This document shows, in pieces, positions 38,074 to 46,584 of a DNA stretch of 64,000 nt (the first letter of the stretch is position 1; each line of letters starts with the position of its first letter). The stretch comes from Dyadobacter fermentans. GTDB taxonomy: Bacteria > Bacteroidota > Bacteroidia > Cytophagales > Spirosomataceae. The stretch covers positions 248,001 to 312,000 of the forward strand of contig NZ_JAHXBN010000005.1 of NCBI RefSeq assembly GCF_019924045.1, written 5' to 3'. Under the pieces are notes generated by a model. The model did not search any database, was not told the origin of the DNA, and saw nothing but the letters and a program-made list of their open reading frames with translations. Made by a program: the position numbers and the translations under genes.

Positions 38074-39726
38074 ATGAAATATGTAACCTTCGCTTTCGCG
38101 ATTGCCGGACTGTTTTGCACCATAACAGGCAAGGCCGGCCAGCCTGATCAGGGAAATACACTCAAACGCCCCCGGCTGGTGGTGGGGATTGTCGTGGATC
38201 AAATGCGCTATGACTACTTGTACAGATATTACGATAAGTATTCTGCGGGCGGTTTCAAGAGAATCCTTGGAGAGGGTTTCAATTGCCGCAATCACCATTA
38301 CCACTACGCGCTTACGGTAACTGCGGCCGGTCATGCCTCGGTGTATACCGGTTCGGCGCCTGCTGTTCATGGCATCGTCGGCAACGACTGGTATGACGCC
38401 CATGCCGGTAAGAAAACGTATTGCGTTGGTGACAGCAGCGTCGAAACGGTCGGAAGTTCCAACCCGGTTGCAGGTAAAATGTCGCCCAAAAACCTGCTGG
38501 TAAGTACCATTACCGATCAACTGCGGCTGGCGACCAATTTCCGGTCAAAAGTAATTGGTATTGCGCTCAAAGACCGGGGCGCGATTCTTCCGGCCGGCCA
38601 TACGGCCAACGGTGCCTACTGGTTCGATAGCAAGACCGGGAACTGGATTACCAGCAGTTTCTACACACGGGAACTGCCCGGCTGGGTACGCCAATACAAT
38701 GCCCGGAAGCGGGCCTCTCAACTTATCACCGAAGGCTGGGCGACGTTGCTGCCTGTTGATGAATATGCGGAGAGTACAGCCGACGATCAGCTCTATGAAG
38801 CCAAAATGGGGCCGGCCAGGAAATCGGTGTTCCCGTACGAGCTTGCAGGAACGGCGGGAGACGCTTTTGGCATACTTTCCTCCACACCCCACGGGAACAC
38901 GCTGACCAAGGAGATGGCATTCGAAGCTTTGGAAAATGAAAAGTTGGGTACGGGAGATTTTACCGATTTTCTGGCGGTCAGCTTTTCATCCCCGGATTAT
39001 GTAGGTCATGGTTTTGGCCCAAATTCGGTGGAGGCGGAAGATATTTACCTTAGGCTGGACAGGGATATTGCCGAAATGCTCAGCAAGCTGGACAGCAAGC
39101 TTGGAAAGGGAAACTACCTGTTTTTTCTCACCGCCGATCACGGTATTATGGATGTGGCGGATTTCTGGAAGGAGCACAAACTGCCTGCCGGCCGCTTAGA
39201 TTATGTACAAATGAATGCAACCGTAAAGGCGGCCTTGAAAGCCAGGTTCGGAGAAGGGGATTTTATCGCAGCAAGTGAGAATTTTCAGCTATACCTCAAT
39301 CATCGGTTGCTCGCAGAAAGGGGCATTGCGACCGAAGCCGTTTTTCAGACCATCCGTCAGGCGCTCGGCCATTTTGAAGGTGTGGCGGACATTCTCAACC
39401 TGCCGGAGCTATATAAATCGGGACTGAACGAGTTCCAAACCACTTTATTCAAAAATAACTACAACCGGAAGCGAAGCGGGGATATTCAGATCGTCGTCGA
39501 GCCGGGCTGGATGGCCGGCCCTATTGCAGCAAACCACGGATCGCCTTACAACAACGATACGCATATCCCGCTTTTGTTTTATGGCTGGGGAATAAAACCG
39601 GGTGAAACTTTCCGCAGAACCTCGGTAGCGGATACTTCACCGACGCTCGCGGCCCTGCTGAGCATTTTGGAGCCGAATGGCAACATCGGAAATCCGATTG
39701 AAGAATTGATTGACAAGGTGCGTTGA
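38074..39726 (+). CDS. PafA-like alkaline phosphatase
   Basis: This 550-residue exported phosphomonoesterase is of the alkaline-phosphatase superfamily. The signal peptide ends near GKAGQ. RPRLVVGIVVDQMRYDYLYRY gives the first metal-binding Asp, and ALTVTAAGHASVYTGSAP holds the nucleophile threonine (about 81-83). SPDYVGHGFGP and FLTADHGIMDV give further zinc ligands. A threonine nucleophile and a length near 550 fit PafA of Flavobacteriia rather than E. coli PhoA, which uses serine. It would release phosphate in the periplasm or at the surface. It lies 93 bases behind the TonB receptor and may be part of that sigma-controlled unit. Confidence 0.88.
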   Translation: MKYVTFAFAIAGLFCTITGKAGQPDQGNTLKRPRLVVGIVVDQMRYDYLYRYYDKYSAGGFKRILGEGFNCRNHHYHYALTVTAAGHASVYTGSAPAVHGIVGNDWYDAHAGKKTYCVGDSSVETVGSSNPVAGKMSPKNLLVSTITDQLRLATNFRSKVIGIALKDRGAILPAGHTANGAYWFDSKTGNWITSSFYTRELPGWVRQYNARKRASQLITEGWATLLPVDEYAESTADDQLYEAKMGPARKSVFPYELAGTAGDAFGILSSTPHGNTLTKEMAFEALENEKLGTGDFTDFLAVSFSSPDYVGHGFGPNSVEAEDIYLRLDRDIAEMLSKLDSKLGKGNYLFFLTADHGIMDVADFWKEHKLPAGRLDYVQMNATVKAALKARFGEGDFIAASENFQLYLNHRLLAERGIATEAVFQTIRQALGHFEGVADILNLPELYKSGLNEFQTTLFKNNYNRKRSGDIQIVVEPGWMAGPIAANHGSPYNNDTHIPLLFYGWGIKPGETFRRTSVADTSPTLAALLSILEPNGNIGNPIEELIDKVR

Positions 39727-39809
39727 AAAGTATAAGTCTTGCATAGAAATCTATAAGCCCGCCGGCCCTGCACCTGCCAACTTTGCATCAGTCAATTAAA
39801 CAAACCAAA

Positions 39810-40619
39810 ATGATGACAAAGACAGTTTTGATTACAGGTGCTTCTTCGGGATTTGGGAAGGATGCGGTAAGGTTGTTTCAAAAAAACGGATGGAATGTAA
39901 TCGCTTCCATGCGTTCACCGGAAAAAGAGACGGAATTGGGCGGGCTTGACCGCGTGGCGCTGGTGCGCCTGGACGTGACAGACAGCGCAAGTATACAAAA
40001 AGCAGTGGAAGAAGGGATTGCGCGCTTCGGGAGTATTGACGTGCTGGTCAACAATGCAGGATTTGGCTCACTGGGCGTGCTGGAAGCGGCTCCCGTGGAA
40101 GTGGTGCGGCAGCAATTCGATGTGAACGTGTTTGGTGTGATCGGGGTGATCAAAGCGGTGCTGCCGCATATGCGCAGAAACAAGAGCGGCGTGATCATCA
40201 ATGTGGCGTCGATGGGCGGCCGGATCGCCTTTCCGTTCTCAACATTATATCATGCTACCAAATATGCGGTGGAGGGACTTTCGGAGTCGCTGCAATACGA
40301 GCTCGAACCACTGGGTATCCGGGTGAAAATCGTGGAGCCGGGCGGCTATAAGACGGATTTCGCAGGCCGGTCGCTGGCAACTTTTGGCGCTGGCGATTTG
40401 TTGGACTACCTGCCGGCCTACGACGCTTTTGCCGGGCAGGTTGACAACTGGCCGATGTCCGAGCGGGTGTGGGAGGTAGCGGAAGCTATTTTTGAAGCGG
40501 CCAGCGACGGTTCGCAGCAGTTGCGTTACCCGGTAGGCGCAGATGCGGTGCAGTTGCTTCAAGCCCGGAAAGACATGGATGATCTCGCGATCAAAAACCT
40601 GATCGCCGGCCATATTTAG
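39810..40619 (+). CDS. short-chain dehydrogenase/reductase
   Basis: This 269-residue SDR shows TGASSGFGKDA (cofactor motif), NNAGFGSLG, the catalytic serine in INVASMGGR and YHATKYAVEG (YxxxK). The SMGGRIAFPFSTLYHATK pattern is common in Bacteroidota SDRs of the retinol-dehydrogenase-like group. Two adjacent ATGs (39810, 39813) fit the start; the frame is open 9 codons further. It is followed after 27 bases by an AraC regulator, the same pairing as at 1857-3953. The substrate is unknown. Confidence 0.9.
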   Translation: MMTKTVLITGASSGFGKDAVRLFQKNGWNVIASMRSPEKETELGGLDRVALVRLDVTDSASIQKAVEEGIARFGSIDVLVNNAGFGSLGVLEAAPVEVVRQQFDVNVFGVIGVIKAVLPHMRRNKSGVIINVASMGGRIAFPFSTLYHATKYAVEGLSESLQYELEPLGIRVKIVEPGGYKTDFAGRSLATFGAGDLLDYLPAYDAFAGQVDNWPMSERVWEVAEAIFEAASDGSQQLRYPVGADAVQLLQARKDMDDLAIKNLIAGHI

Positions 40620-40646
40620 CATTAAACATTCAACTGTTTCCCTGTT

Positions 40647-41552
40647 ATGACCAGCCAGTACCTCGATATCGAAACCATCAGCGGCCTGCACAATTACGTA
40701 GGTGCACCCGGGCCCAGGCACCCGCTGATCAGCCTGATTGACAATACCCGATTCTACGCGCAATGCCCTCGCGCGCTGACGGCCTTTCGGTTCGGGTTCT
40801 ATACGATCTCCTGCAAGCGTATTCACGGTGTTTTGAAGTATGGGAAAGGGCATTACGATTTCAGTGAGGGCTCTCTGATGTTCACCGCGCCCTGGCAGGT
40901 CATAACAGGCAGCATCGAAGAAACCGGCGTCGAGGAGGGGTGGGCGCTTTTTATCCACCCCGATTTGCTTAATGCAACCGAACTTGGGAAAAAGATGCAT
41001 CAATATTCGTTTTTTAACTACGATGTCAATGAAGCATTGCATATTTCCGAGGACGAAAAGCAGGTGATCCGCGACTGTGTGGACAAAATCGAACGGGAGT
41101 ATTCCCAGAATATCGACAAGCATACGCTACGGCTCATTACAGGTAATATCGAGCTGCTCCTCAATTACTGCGAACGGTTCTACGACCGCCAGTTTTACAC
41201 CCGTGCGAAGGTGAGCAATGATCTTGTACAGCATTTTGAGCGATTGCTGAACGACTATTTTGCCAAGGACACATTGATCGAGACGGGCTTGCCCAGTGTT
41301 AGGTACTTTGCCTCCGAGCTGAACCTTTCGCCCAACTACCTGTCCGACCTGCTCAACCGCTTTACCGGCAAAACTACCCAGGAGCACATTCATTTACGGC
41401 TGATCGATAAAGCGAAATCACTTCTGTGGGGGACTGAGCAGTCGATCAGCGAAATAGCCTATGATCTGGGTTTTGAGCATCCTTCTCATTTTACCAAAAT
41501 CTTTAAGACCAAAACCGGTAAATCGCCCAGCGCATTCAGGAATTTGAACTGA
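40647..41552 (+). CDS. AraC-family transcriptional regulator
   Basis: This 301-residue regulator is paralogous to the one at 1857-2765, with the same cupin-like N-terminal region (HPLISLIDNTRFYAQCPRAL) and the C-terminal AraC HTH pair (ISEIAYDLGFEHPSHFTKIFK). It lies 27 bases behind an SDR gene on the same strand, so the regulator and the enzyme are probably co-transcribed. The effector is unknown. Confidence 0.92.
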   Translation: MTSQYLDIETISGLHNYVGAPGPRHPLISLIDNTRFYAQCPRALTAFRFGFYTISCKRIHGVLKYGKGHYDFSEGSLMFTAPWQVITGSIEETGVEEGWALFIHPDLLNATELGKKMHQYSFFNYDVNEALHISEDEKQVIRDCVDKIEREYSQNIDKHTLRLITGNIELLLNYCERFYDRQFYTRAKVSNDLVQHFERLLNDYFAKDTLIETGLPSVRYFASELNLSPNYLSDLLNRFTGKTTQEHIHLRLIDKAKSLLWGTEQSISEIAYDLGFEHPSHFTKIFKTKTGKSPSAFRNLN

Positions 41553-41597
41553 CGAATGGCTAACTTTATAGGTTGTGATACCTTTAATCGACAGCCT

Positions 41598-41945
41598 ATG
41601 ACTATCAAAACAAAACGCATTTACGAACCCGCAACGGCCACTGATGGCTACCGTGTACTGGTAGATCGACTGTGGCCGCGCGGACTTACGAAGGAAGCGG
41701 CCGGCATTGACCGCTGGATGAAAGAAGTGGCGCCGTCCAACGAGTTGCGAACGTGGTTTCACGCCCATATGGACGAATGGGATGAGTTCAGTGCCCGCTA
41801 CAAGGCTGAACTGAAAGATTCCGACGCATTGACTACGTTGCGCGAAATTGTTTCAGATCATGAAGTTACTACCCTTCTTTTTGCCGCGAAAACAGAAGAC
41901 CGCAATCAGGCGCTGGTCTTGAAAGAGCTGCTTGAAAGAGCCTGA
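41598..41945 (+). CDS. DUF488 family protein (YeaO-like)
   Basis: This 115-residue protein has the DUF488 signature: IKTKRIYEPATATDGYRVLV then DRLWPRGLTKEAAGIDRW, with a later R-x-W-F-H ... F-S-A-R-Y block. I use the ATG at 41598, which places the first strand correctly; the frame is open 14 codons upstream. The biochemical role of the family is not established. It follows the AraC gene by 45 bases and may belong to the same transcript. Confidence 0.88.
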   Translation: MTIKTKRIYEPATATDGYRVLVDRLWPRGLTKEAAGIDRWMKEVAPSNELRTWFHAHMDEWDEFSARYKAELKDSDALTTLREIVSDHEVTTLLFAAKTEDRNQALVLKELLERA

Positions 41946-42080
41946 TCCCCACTCAACGTTCCGATATTACCCAGCTGGTGTGCCGCCTTCAAGCGAAAAT
42001 TTTATAGGAATTATTTGATAAAAAATAGGTGTAATCGAAGTGAATTGATTATATTTAAGTAAATCAAAAATCCTCAGACC

Positions 42081-42272
42081 ATGATGCCATTCATTAAAGT
42101 TACCGGCGAATTCGACGAAAGCCTGAACGTAAGTGTGGAGAAGATTCTGTACTACATGGGGTATAGCCATGGGAGCACGATCTGGCTTGCTACCAGTATT
42201 TCCCTTCGTGTGAAGGAATGCGAAGAGGATATAAAAAGGCTCATCGAAGAAGCATATATGCAGGAGGCATAA
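42081..42272 (+). CDS. small FlbD-like protein
   Basis: This 63-residue protein reads FIKVTGEFDESLNVSVEKIL, then YSHGSTIWLATSISLRVKE, then a helical end. The short beta-rich body followed by CEEDIKRLIEEA resembles the small FlbD-like proteins that are common outside flagellar loci in Bacteroidota. The first of two ATGs is at 42081; the second, at 42084, is equally possible. A clear terminator follows. Confidence 0.6.
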   Translation: MMPFIKVTGEFDESLNVSVEKILYYMGYSHGSTIWLATSISLRVKECEEDIKRLIEEAYMQEA

Positions 42273-42280
42273 GCCGGAAC

Positions 42281-42300
42281 GCTGCATCACTGTATGCAGC
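42281..42300. repeat. short hairpin after the small FlbD-like gene
   Basis: GCTGCAT and ATGCAGC flank a 6-base loop, starting 8 bases after the stop of the 63-residue gene. It may stabilise the transcript end together with the terminator that follows. Confidence 0.45.
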
Positions 42301-42324
42301 ATCGACCTGTACCCAACAGTGATT

Positions 42325-42367
42325 AATCGCTGGCGGAAGCGTATAGCCCCCGTCAGCGATTTTTTTG
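42325..42367 (+). terminator. rho-independent terminator
   Basis: AATCGCTGGCGG pairs with CCGTCAGCGATT (12 pairs, one G-T) and is followed by a run of seven T. It ends the transcript of the 63-residue gene. The following 42368-42655 is AT-rich and contains a TAAATTTG -7-like box at 42473 and a small inverted repeat at 42484-42502, but no gene. Confidence 0.85.
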
Positions 42368-42655
42368 TGCTGTCGCTGGTCGCTGGTATGCCGGGAAATT
42401 GCAATAATAGGATTATTTCAATAAATTGAAATGTCAATAGAAAGAATTTTAAGTAAATGAAAAAGGAATCTTTAAATTTGTAAACTATTGATATACAATA
42501 GTAGTTTAGGGAAATGATGTGAAAGGTGATTCCGTTAATGTAATGTGGCTAACTAATGTTATTTAGTACTTTACCATTATGTAGGATTGTCTTAAAAATT
42601 GACTAAAAACCTCCTGAAAATGTTGCCCTGAGGGCGTTCAGTAAAATTCAATACC

Positions 42656-43072
42656 ATGAAACAAGTAAAAAAGAGTAAAAGCAATCATGCGCCGGTAGGT
42701 TTCCGGGCATTTTTCGGTCAGTTTTTCGCGGACCACACACCACTACAAGAAGAAGGTTATGCAGCAAACCGGTACTCGGTCCTATATACTTTGAATGAGC
42801 AGTATCAGCATGTTGGTTGCCCGACGCAGGAAGAAGCGCAGTTGGTGCAAGGCCTGATGCTGACGGATGAAAACCGTGTTCCGGTGGGGATTTATGACTC
42901 GCGTACAGATTCTTTCGAATGGGAGATTGTAGGAGAGTATCTCGCTGCCCGTGATTCCGATGCGCATCAGCGCGACCGCGAGGAGGCTATTCTGACCATC
43001 GCGCGTGCCTTGCGCCGCCGTGATGCGAGCTGGCATCCCGAACATCTGCAGCGTCCAAGCTTTTTTGCCTAA
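42656..43072 (+). CDS. hypothetical protein, 138 residues
   Basis: I do not recognise a family. The basic N-terminus (KQVKKSKSNH) is followed by FRAFFGQFFADHTPLQEEG, then a beta-rich centre (RYSVLYTLNEQYQHV, RVPVGIYDSRTDSFEWEIVG) and an arginine-rich helical end (AILTIARALRRRDASW). No signal peptide or TM helix is present, so it is likely cytosolic. It stands alone and is closed by a strong terminator. Confidence 0.65.
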   Translation: MKQVKKSKSNHAPVGFRAFFGQFFADHTPLQEEGYAANRYSVLYTLNEQYQHVGCPTQEEAQLVQGLMLTDENRVPVGIYDSRTDSFEWEIVGEYLAARDSDAHQRDREEAILTIARALRRRDASWHPEHLQRPSFFA

Positions 43073-43108
43073 ACGCAGGAAGAAATTTTTGTTATCGTAT
43101 CAAAAGAA

Positions 43109-43146
43109 ACTAGGCCGTCTCCTGAGGAGTACGGCCTAGTCTTTTT
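43109..43146 (+). terminator. rho-independent terminator
   Basis: ACTAGGCCGT and ACGGCCTAGT pair perfectly, with an inner CTCC/GGAG pairing round TGA, followed by CTTTTT. It lies 36 bases after the 138-residue gene. Confidence 0.9.
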
Positions 43147-43652
43147 AATGTCTTAATCTATTACCAGGTAAGGATAACAGAAACATTAGGAAGAATAGAA
43201 TCAAGCCACAAAAGAAGCTGAGTAAGAGAAAGTCCAATTCCTACCATGATATTGATGAGGTTAATGTTTTTGTTGCCTACTCGATTCCAGTGGTTTTCGG
43301 CTGTCCCACACCTTGCAAGATGTTGTAATATTAATCCGACACTGTATTAAAAGCAAATTCGATAGTTTAACGTTCTGCTACTGCTGGATTTGATCTTGTT
43401 GATTTGTGCGTGTTGTTCGGCGACTCAGTCATAAATAGACTTCTACAACAAGAGTATTTTTTAATTAATTGATTATAAGTGAATTGTAATTAATTAGGGT
43501 CGGATGTTGTTTTTTATTGAAAAAGTTGAAGTTGTAAAATAGTGCCGGATTTTTGTAGAATAAATTTATCTACTATGAATTAAATTTGACCTTCTTGCGC
43601 GATTTATGCCACAATGACCAGGGGATGCTCCGGACTTTTTTAGGGGGAATGG
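43147..43652. other. gene-free AT-rich stretch
   Basis: No complete gene is seen. On the minus strand 43161-43346 is open for 62 codons without a start and reads GLILQHLARCGTAENHW then INLINIMVGIGLSLTQLLLW, which could be a decayed membrane protein end. The rest is AT-rich spacer leading to the promoter of the SGNH hydrolase. Confidence 0.4.
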
Positions 43653-43660
43653 TAAATTTG
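43653..43660 (+). promoter_or_regulatory. -7 promoter element of the SGNH hydrolase gene
   Basis: TAAATTTG matches the Bacteroidota TAnnTTTG consensus in all fixed positions, 56 bases before the chosen ATG. No convincing -33 TTG is found. Confidence 0.4.
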
Positions 43661-43715
43661 CAACGTCTGAATGCGTGACTTAACTTTCAGGAAAATTCCA
43701 AATCCCTTTCAATTG

Positions 43716-44543
43716 ATGAAAAGATTTTTGCTCCTGCTCGTCCTTACGATCGCCTTTGTGGCTTCCAAACCGCGCAAAATCACCTGGGTGGCCATCGGTG
43801 ATTCCATTACTTATCTCAACGACCACCAGAATGAAACCGGGAACCGGGTCACAAGGGGTTATCTGACGTTGATTTCTGAGAAATTTTCGCAAGTTACCTA
43901 CGTCAATCAGGGTCATAATGGCTGGACGTCGGTGAACATTGCCGATAAAATCGAGTCGCTCGGGCTTGTGAAGGCGGATGTTTACACGGTATTTCTGGGG
44001 ACGAACGACTGGTGGCAGGGAAAACCGCTGGGCACGATCGCGGATTATGAGCAGGGGAAAGGAAGTGGAACGGTGTATGGAGCGTTCAGGGTCATAACCG
44101 ACAAATTGAATCAACTCAATAAAAAAGCCAGGATTATCCTTATTACGCCCATGCAGCGCGGGGATTTCGTGTATATCAATAGCTATAAAAACAATGCATT
44201 CGGATCCTACAAACCTAAAAAGGACCAGACTTTGGAGCAGTTTGCGAATGCGGTGGTGGAAATAGGGAAGAAAGGAAAGATGCCGGTGGTGGATCTATAT
44301 CATGACAGCGGTATTAATTTGGACAACATGGTCCGTTTCAAACGCCTGAAAGACCCGCAAAGCGGCAGCTACAAGGATTTTAAGTACCCTGACTACATTG
44401 ACGTTCCTTTCAATCCGGAGACAGACGAGTATCCATACCCGGAGCAATCCATCGATATGACCTACGACGGCCTGCATCCATCCGATAAGGGGTATGAGGT
44501 AATTGCTGAAATGCTGATCAAAAAGTGGAAGGGGCTGAAATAA
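43716..44543 (+). CDS. exported SGNH/GDSL hydrolase
   Basis: This 275-residue esterase/lipase-like enzyme has a signal peptide (about 1-18). The catalytic blocks are intact: WVAIGDSITYL (nucleophile Ser), QGHNGWTS (Gly/Asn region), VFLGTNDWW (block III Asn) and DGLHPSDKGYEV (Asp and His). I use the ATG at 43716, which opens the signal peptide; an ATG 15 codons earlier does not. The substrate, perhaps an acylated sugar, is unknown. It contrasts with the SGNH-like pair at 52193-55052, which lacks these residues. Confidence 0.9.
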   Translation: MKRFLLLLVLTIAFVASKPRKITWVAIGDSITYLNDHQNETGNRVTRGYLTLISEKFSQVTYVNQGHNGWTSVNIADKIESLGLVKADVYTVFLGTNDWWQGKPLGTIADYEQGKGSGTVYGAFRVITDKLNQLNKKARIILITPMQRGDFVYINSYKNNAFGSYKPKKDQTLEQFANAVVEIGKKGKMPVVDLYHDSGINLDNMVRFKRLKDPQSGSYKDFKYPDYIDVPFNPETDEYPYPEQSIDMTYDGLHPSDKGYEVIAEMLIKKWKGLK

Positions 44544-44554
44544 TGCCCCCATTG

Positions 44555-45157
44555 TTAGTCCGCTTTGGGGTTGGTAATATAGGTTTTGAGGTCGCCAAGC
44601 AGATTATATAGTGATGCATTGATGCCATCATTGTCTGCTTTCGCGGTTTGCAGCGCTAATTCTGCATCCTTGCGTTTTTTGCGGCTGCTTTCAGTTTTAA
44701 TGATCTGCTCTTTGGCGGTGATATTGTCATTTTCCTTTGAGCTCAAACGGATGGGGCTGTGCTCTGCGGAGACGCCATCGAGCGTTGTAATGCGGGCGTC
44801 ATACTGATTATCCTTGTACTGAATACCGAGATCGAACCGGATATACTGGTAGTCCGAATGGATGACCGGAATGTAGCTGGTGATGAGTATGATGCCTGCC
44901 TGGGTGTCGTCGCTGGTGATCGCATTTTGCGCATTTCCAAACTTCCTGTCGACCCACGCCCTGACTTTCTGGTGGAGTTCCGTCTTGGTCAACCTGGGGT
45001 GCCCGGAATCGGTATAGCTAATGTTGTTTTTCGAATCGAGTGGCAGTTTGCCATCCTGTGCGAAAGTGTGGGTCGCCGCTGCGAGCAGCGCGCAAAGAAG
45101 CAAATGTTTCAAGACAAAGTGTTGAATTGGTGACCGGGCAAATATAGCGGAAAACAT
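44555..45157 (-). CDS. exported DUF4468-like protein
   Basis: This 200-residue protein has a signal peptide (about 17-34, ending HTFAQ). The body TKTELHQKVRAWVDRKFGNA, then SDDTQAGIILITSYIPV, follows the DUF4468 pattern (a TBP-like fold in periplasmic proteins). A charged helical tail closes it. The ATG at 45157 gives a slightly long signal peptide, and an internal TTG is possible. Function is unknown. It converges on the SGNH hydrolase gene, with 11 bases between them. Confidence 0.65.
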   Translation of the reverse strand: MFSAIFARSPIQHFVLKHLLLCALLAAATHTFAQDGKLPLDSKNNISYTDSGHPRLTKTELHQKVRAWVDRKFGNAQNAITSDDTQAGIILITSYIPVIHSDYQYIRFDLGIQYKDNQYDARITTLDGVSAEHSPIRLSSKENDNITAKEQIIKTESSRKKRKDAELALQTAKADNDGINASLYNLLGDLKTYITNPKAD

Positions 45158-45248
45158 TTTGGCGGTGCTTTCGGCGACTTTGTATTTGGCCCGGTTTTTT
45201 AAAAAGTGATGAATTGGTTACTTTTAACTGCACTAAACTCAATAGGTT

Positions 45249-45602
45249 ATGGCTAGATTCAAAAACGTTTCGCTTGCGATTGCGCTGCTTATTTGTGCTT
45301 CGTTTACTGTACTGCACCACGGCTGGGCTGATTATGACCAGACCAAACCGGCCGATTTTAAGGCCAAAATCGAGGACCTCACCTACGAAAACCCGCATGT
45401 ACTCGCGAAAGTCAAGTACAATAAGGAGCTTACGACTGTGTATCTCGCGCCCGTTACCCGCATGGAGTCGCGCGGATTAAATGCGGACATGATTAAAAAG
45501 GGCACAATGATTCGGTTTGTGGCTTATCCGCACAAGACCGAGAAAAACGAAATGCGTGCCGAACGCATTTTTGTTGGGAATGACAAGTACGAGCTTCGTT
45601 AG
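45249..45602 (+). CDS. DUF6152 family exported protein
   Basis: This 117-residue protein has a signal peptide and then HHGWADYDQTKPADFKAKI and VLAKVKYNKELTTVYLAPV. The HHGW start of the mature part and the small OB-like barrel match DUF6152 proteins, whose role is unknown. The next gene starts 2 bases after the stop and codes a membrane protein commonly found with it, so the two are a cistron pair. Confidence 0.82.
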   Translation: MARFKNVSLAIALLICASFTVLHHGWADYDQTKPADFKAKIEDLTYENPHVLAKVKYNKELTTVYLAPVTRMESRGLNADMIKKGTMIRFVAYPHKTEKNEMRAERIFVGNDKYELR

Positions 45603-45604
45603 GT

Positions 45605-46090
45605 GTGCCAGCGTATTATCAATGGCTTGAATGGCTCGAAAAGTCGGCATGGGCCGTGGGGATCCGGCAGTCTTTGTGGCTGTATCCGGGCCTTGAAATA
45701 GTTCATATTTTAGGTATTGTGCTCCTGGTAGGTGCAGCTTTCCTCTTTGACCTGCGCCTGTTGGGCTTTTCGCCTAACCTGCCTGTTACTGCGCTTTCAA
45801 AGCATTTACTTCCCTGGTCGCGCCGCGGACTGATCTTGATCGTCCCCTCAGGCGTCTTATTATTTTTGACGAATGCACAGGCTTTGGGCGTCGACCCGGT
45901 TTTCTGGACGAAAGTCGGCTTGATCCTGGTTGCCGCGCTAAATGTATTTGTATTTCATCGGTTTGTTTATGAGCCGTTCAAGCGGCACGGGGCGCGTGGA
46001 GATTTGCCTGGGATGGCACGGTTGTGTGCGGGTATTTCCATTGTGGTTTGGGTAGCGGTGGTGGCTTGCGGGAGGTTGCTGGCTTATTGA
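45605..46090 (+). CDS. DUF6644-like membrane protein
   Basis: This 161-residue protein has four TM helices (about 30-48, 75-92, 100-118 and 138-158). It reads LEKSAWAVGIRQSLWLYPGL, then EIVHILGIVLLVGAAFLFD, with a histidine in the second block that might bind heme. The start is a GTG at 45605, two bases after the upstream stop; no ATG is available at this place. It is very probably co-translated with the DUF6152 protein. Confidence 0.8.
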   Translation: MPAYYQWLEWLEKSAWAVGIRQSLWLYPGLEIVHILGIVLLVGAAFLFDLRLLGFSPNLPVTALSKHLLPWSRRGLILIVPSGVLLFLTNAQALGVDPVFWTKVGLILVAALNVFVFHRFVYEPFKRHGARGDLPGMARLCAGISIVVWVAVVACGRLLAY

Positions 46091-46168
46091 GCCGTCGCCG
46101 TTCGCTCATTGTATTTTAATGTTCGGACTTACGTCATTAGCTTTTTGCTGAACGTAAATTCCCGACCG

Positions 46169-46424
46169 ATGGGCAACAGCTATTCTCAAATCTTTATTCA
46201 GTGTGTTTTTGCAGTGAAATACCGTGCGGCCCTGCTGCGGAAGCCGTGGAGATATGAGCTGTTTGGGGTTATCGGCAATCTCATTAATGAAGCGGCTTTA
46301 CAAATACATTGAGAATCAGGAAGAGCATCATTATGGAATTTCCTTTCCCGAAGAATATCTGGAAATGCTCGTAAAAAACGGCGTCGAATTCCAGGAACAA
46401 TATCTTTTTCATGCGCCCCTCTGA
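46169..46424 (+). pseudogene. REP-associated (IS200-type) transposase remnant
   Basis: The first 41 codons (GNSYSQIFIQCVFAVKYRAA, then RKPWRYELFGVIGNLINE) match the N-terminus of RAYT/IS200-like transposases. A second piece in another frame, from about 46290, gives YKYIENQEEHHYGISFPEEY and LEMLVKNGVEF, the family's C-terminus. The middle is gone, including the HUH histidines and probably the catalytic tyrosine, and the two parts are out of frame. The remnant is inactive. A perfect 18-bp palindrome follows 9 bases after it, as expected near such elements. Confidence 0.85.
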
Positions 46425-46433
46425 TTCCTTTTT

Positions 46434-46451
46434 CAGGGATTTAAATCCCTG
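46434..46451. repeat. REP-like perfect palindrome
   Basis: CAGGGATTT-AAATCCCTG is a perfect 18-bp palindrome lying 9 bases after the transposase remnant. It may be the end structure recognised by the transposase. Confidence 0.7.
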
Positions 46452-46459
46452 GCTGGAGT

Positions 46460-46517
46460 ATCGGTCGTGCCTCCGGACTTGTCATCTGCAAGTGCCGGAA
46501 GTACGACCGATTTTTTT
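46460..46517 (+). terminator. long hairpin with U-tract
   Basis: ATCGGTCGT pairs with ACGACCGAT, the inner TCCGG with CCGGA, and ACTTG with CAAGT round a short loop. Seven T follow. This is a strong rho-independent terminator, or the outer hairpin of the mobile element, ahead of purL. Confidence 0.75.
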
Positions 46518-46559
46518 GACCAGGGCATTCATTGTCTGGTTTAAAAAGTAAAAAAGACG

Positions 46560-46567
46560 TACCTTTG
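46560..46567 (+). promoter_or_regulatory. -7 promoter element of purL
   Basis: TACCTTTG fits TAnnTTTG and lies 18 bases before the purL ATG. A TTG occurs 25 bases upstream of it (46532), slightly further than usual for a -33 box. Confidence 0.5.
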
Positions 46568-46584
46568 CGCCTTAATTGGACATC

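Noticed and set aside
43161..43346. 62-codon open minus-strand frame in the gene-free stretch
   Set aside because: No start codon in place and no recognisable family; noted only as possible debris.
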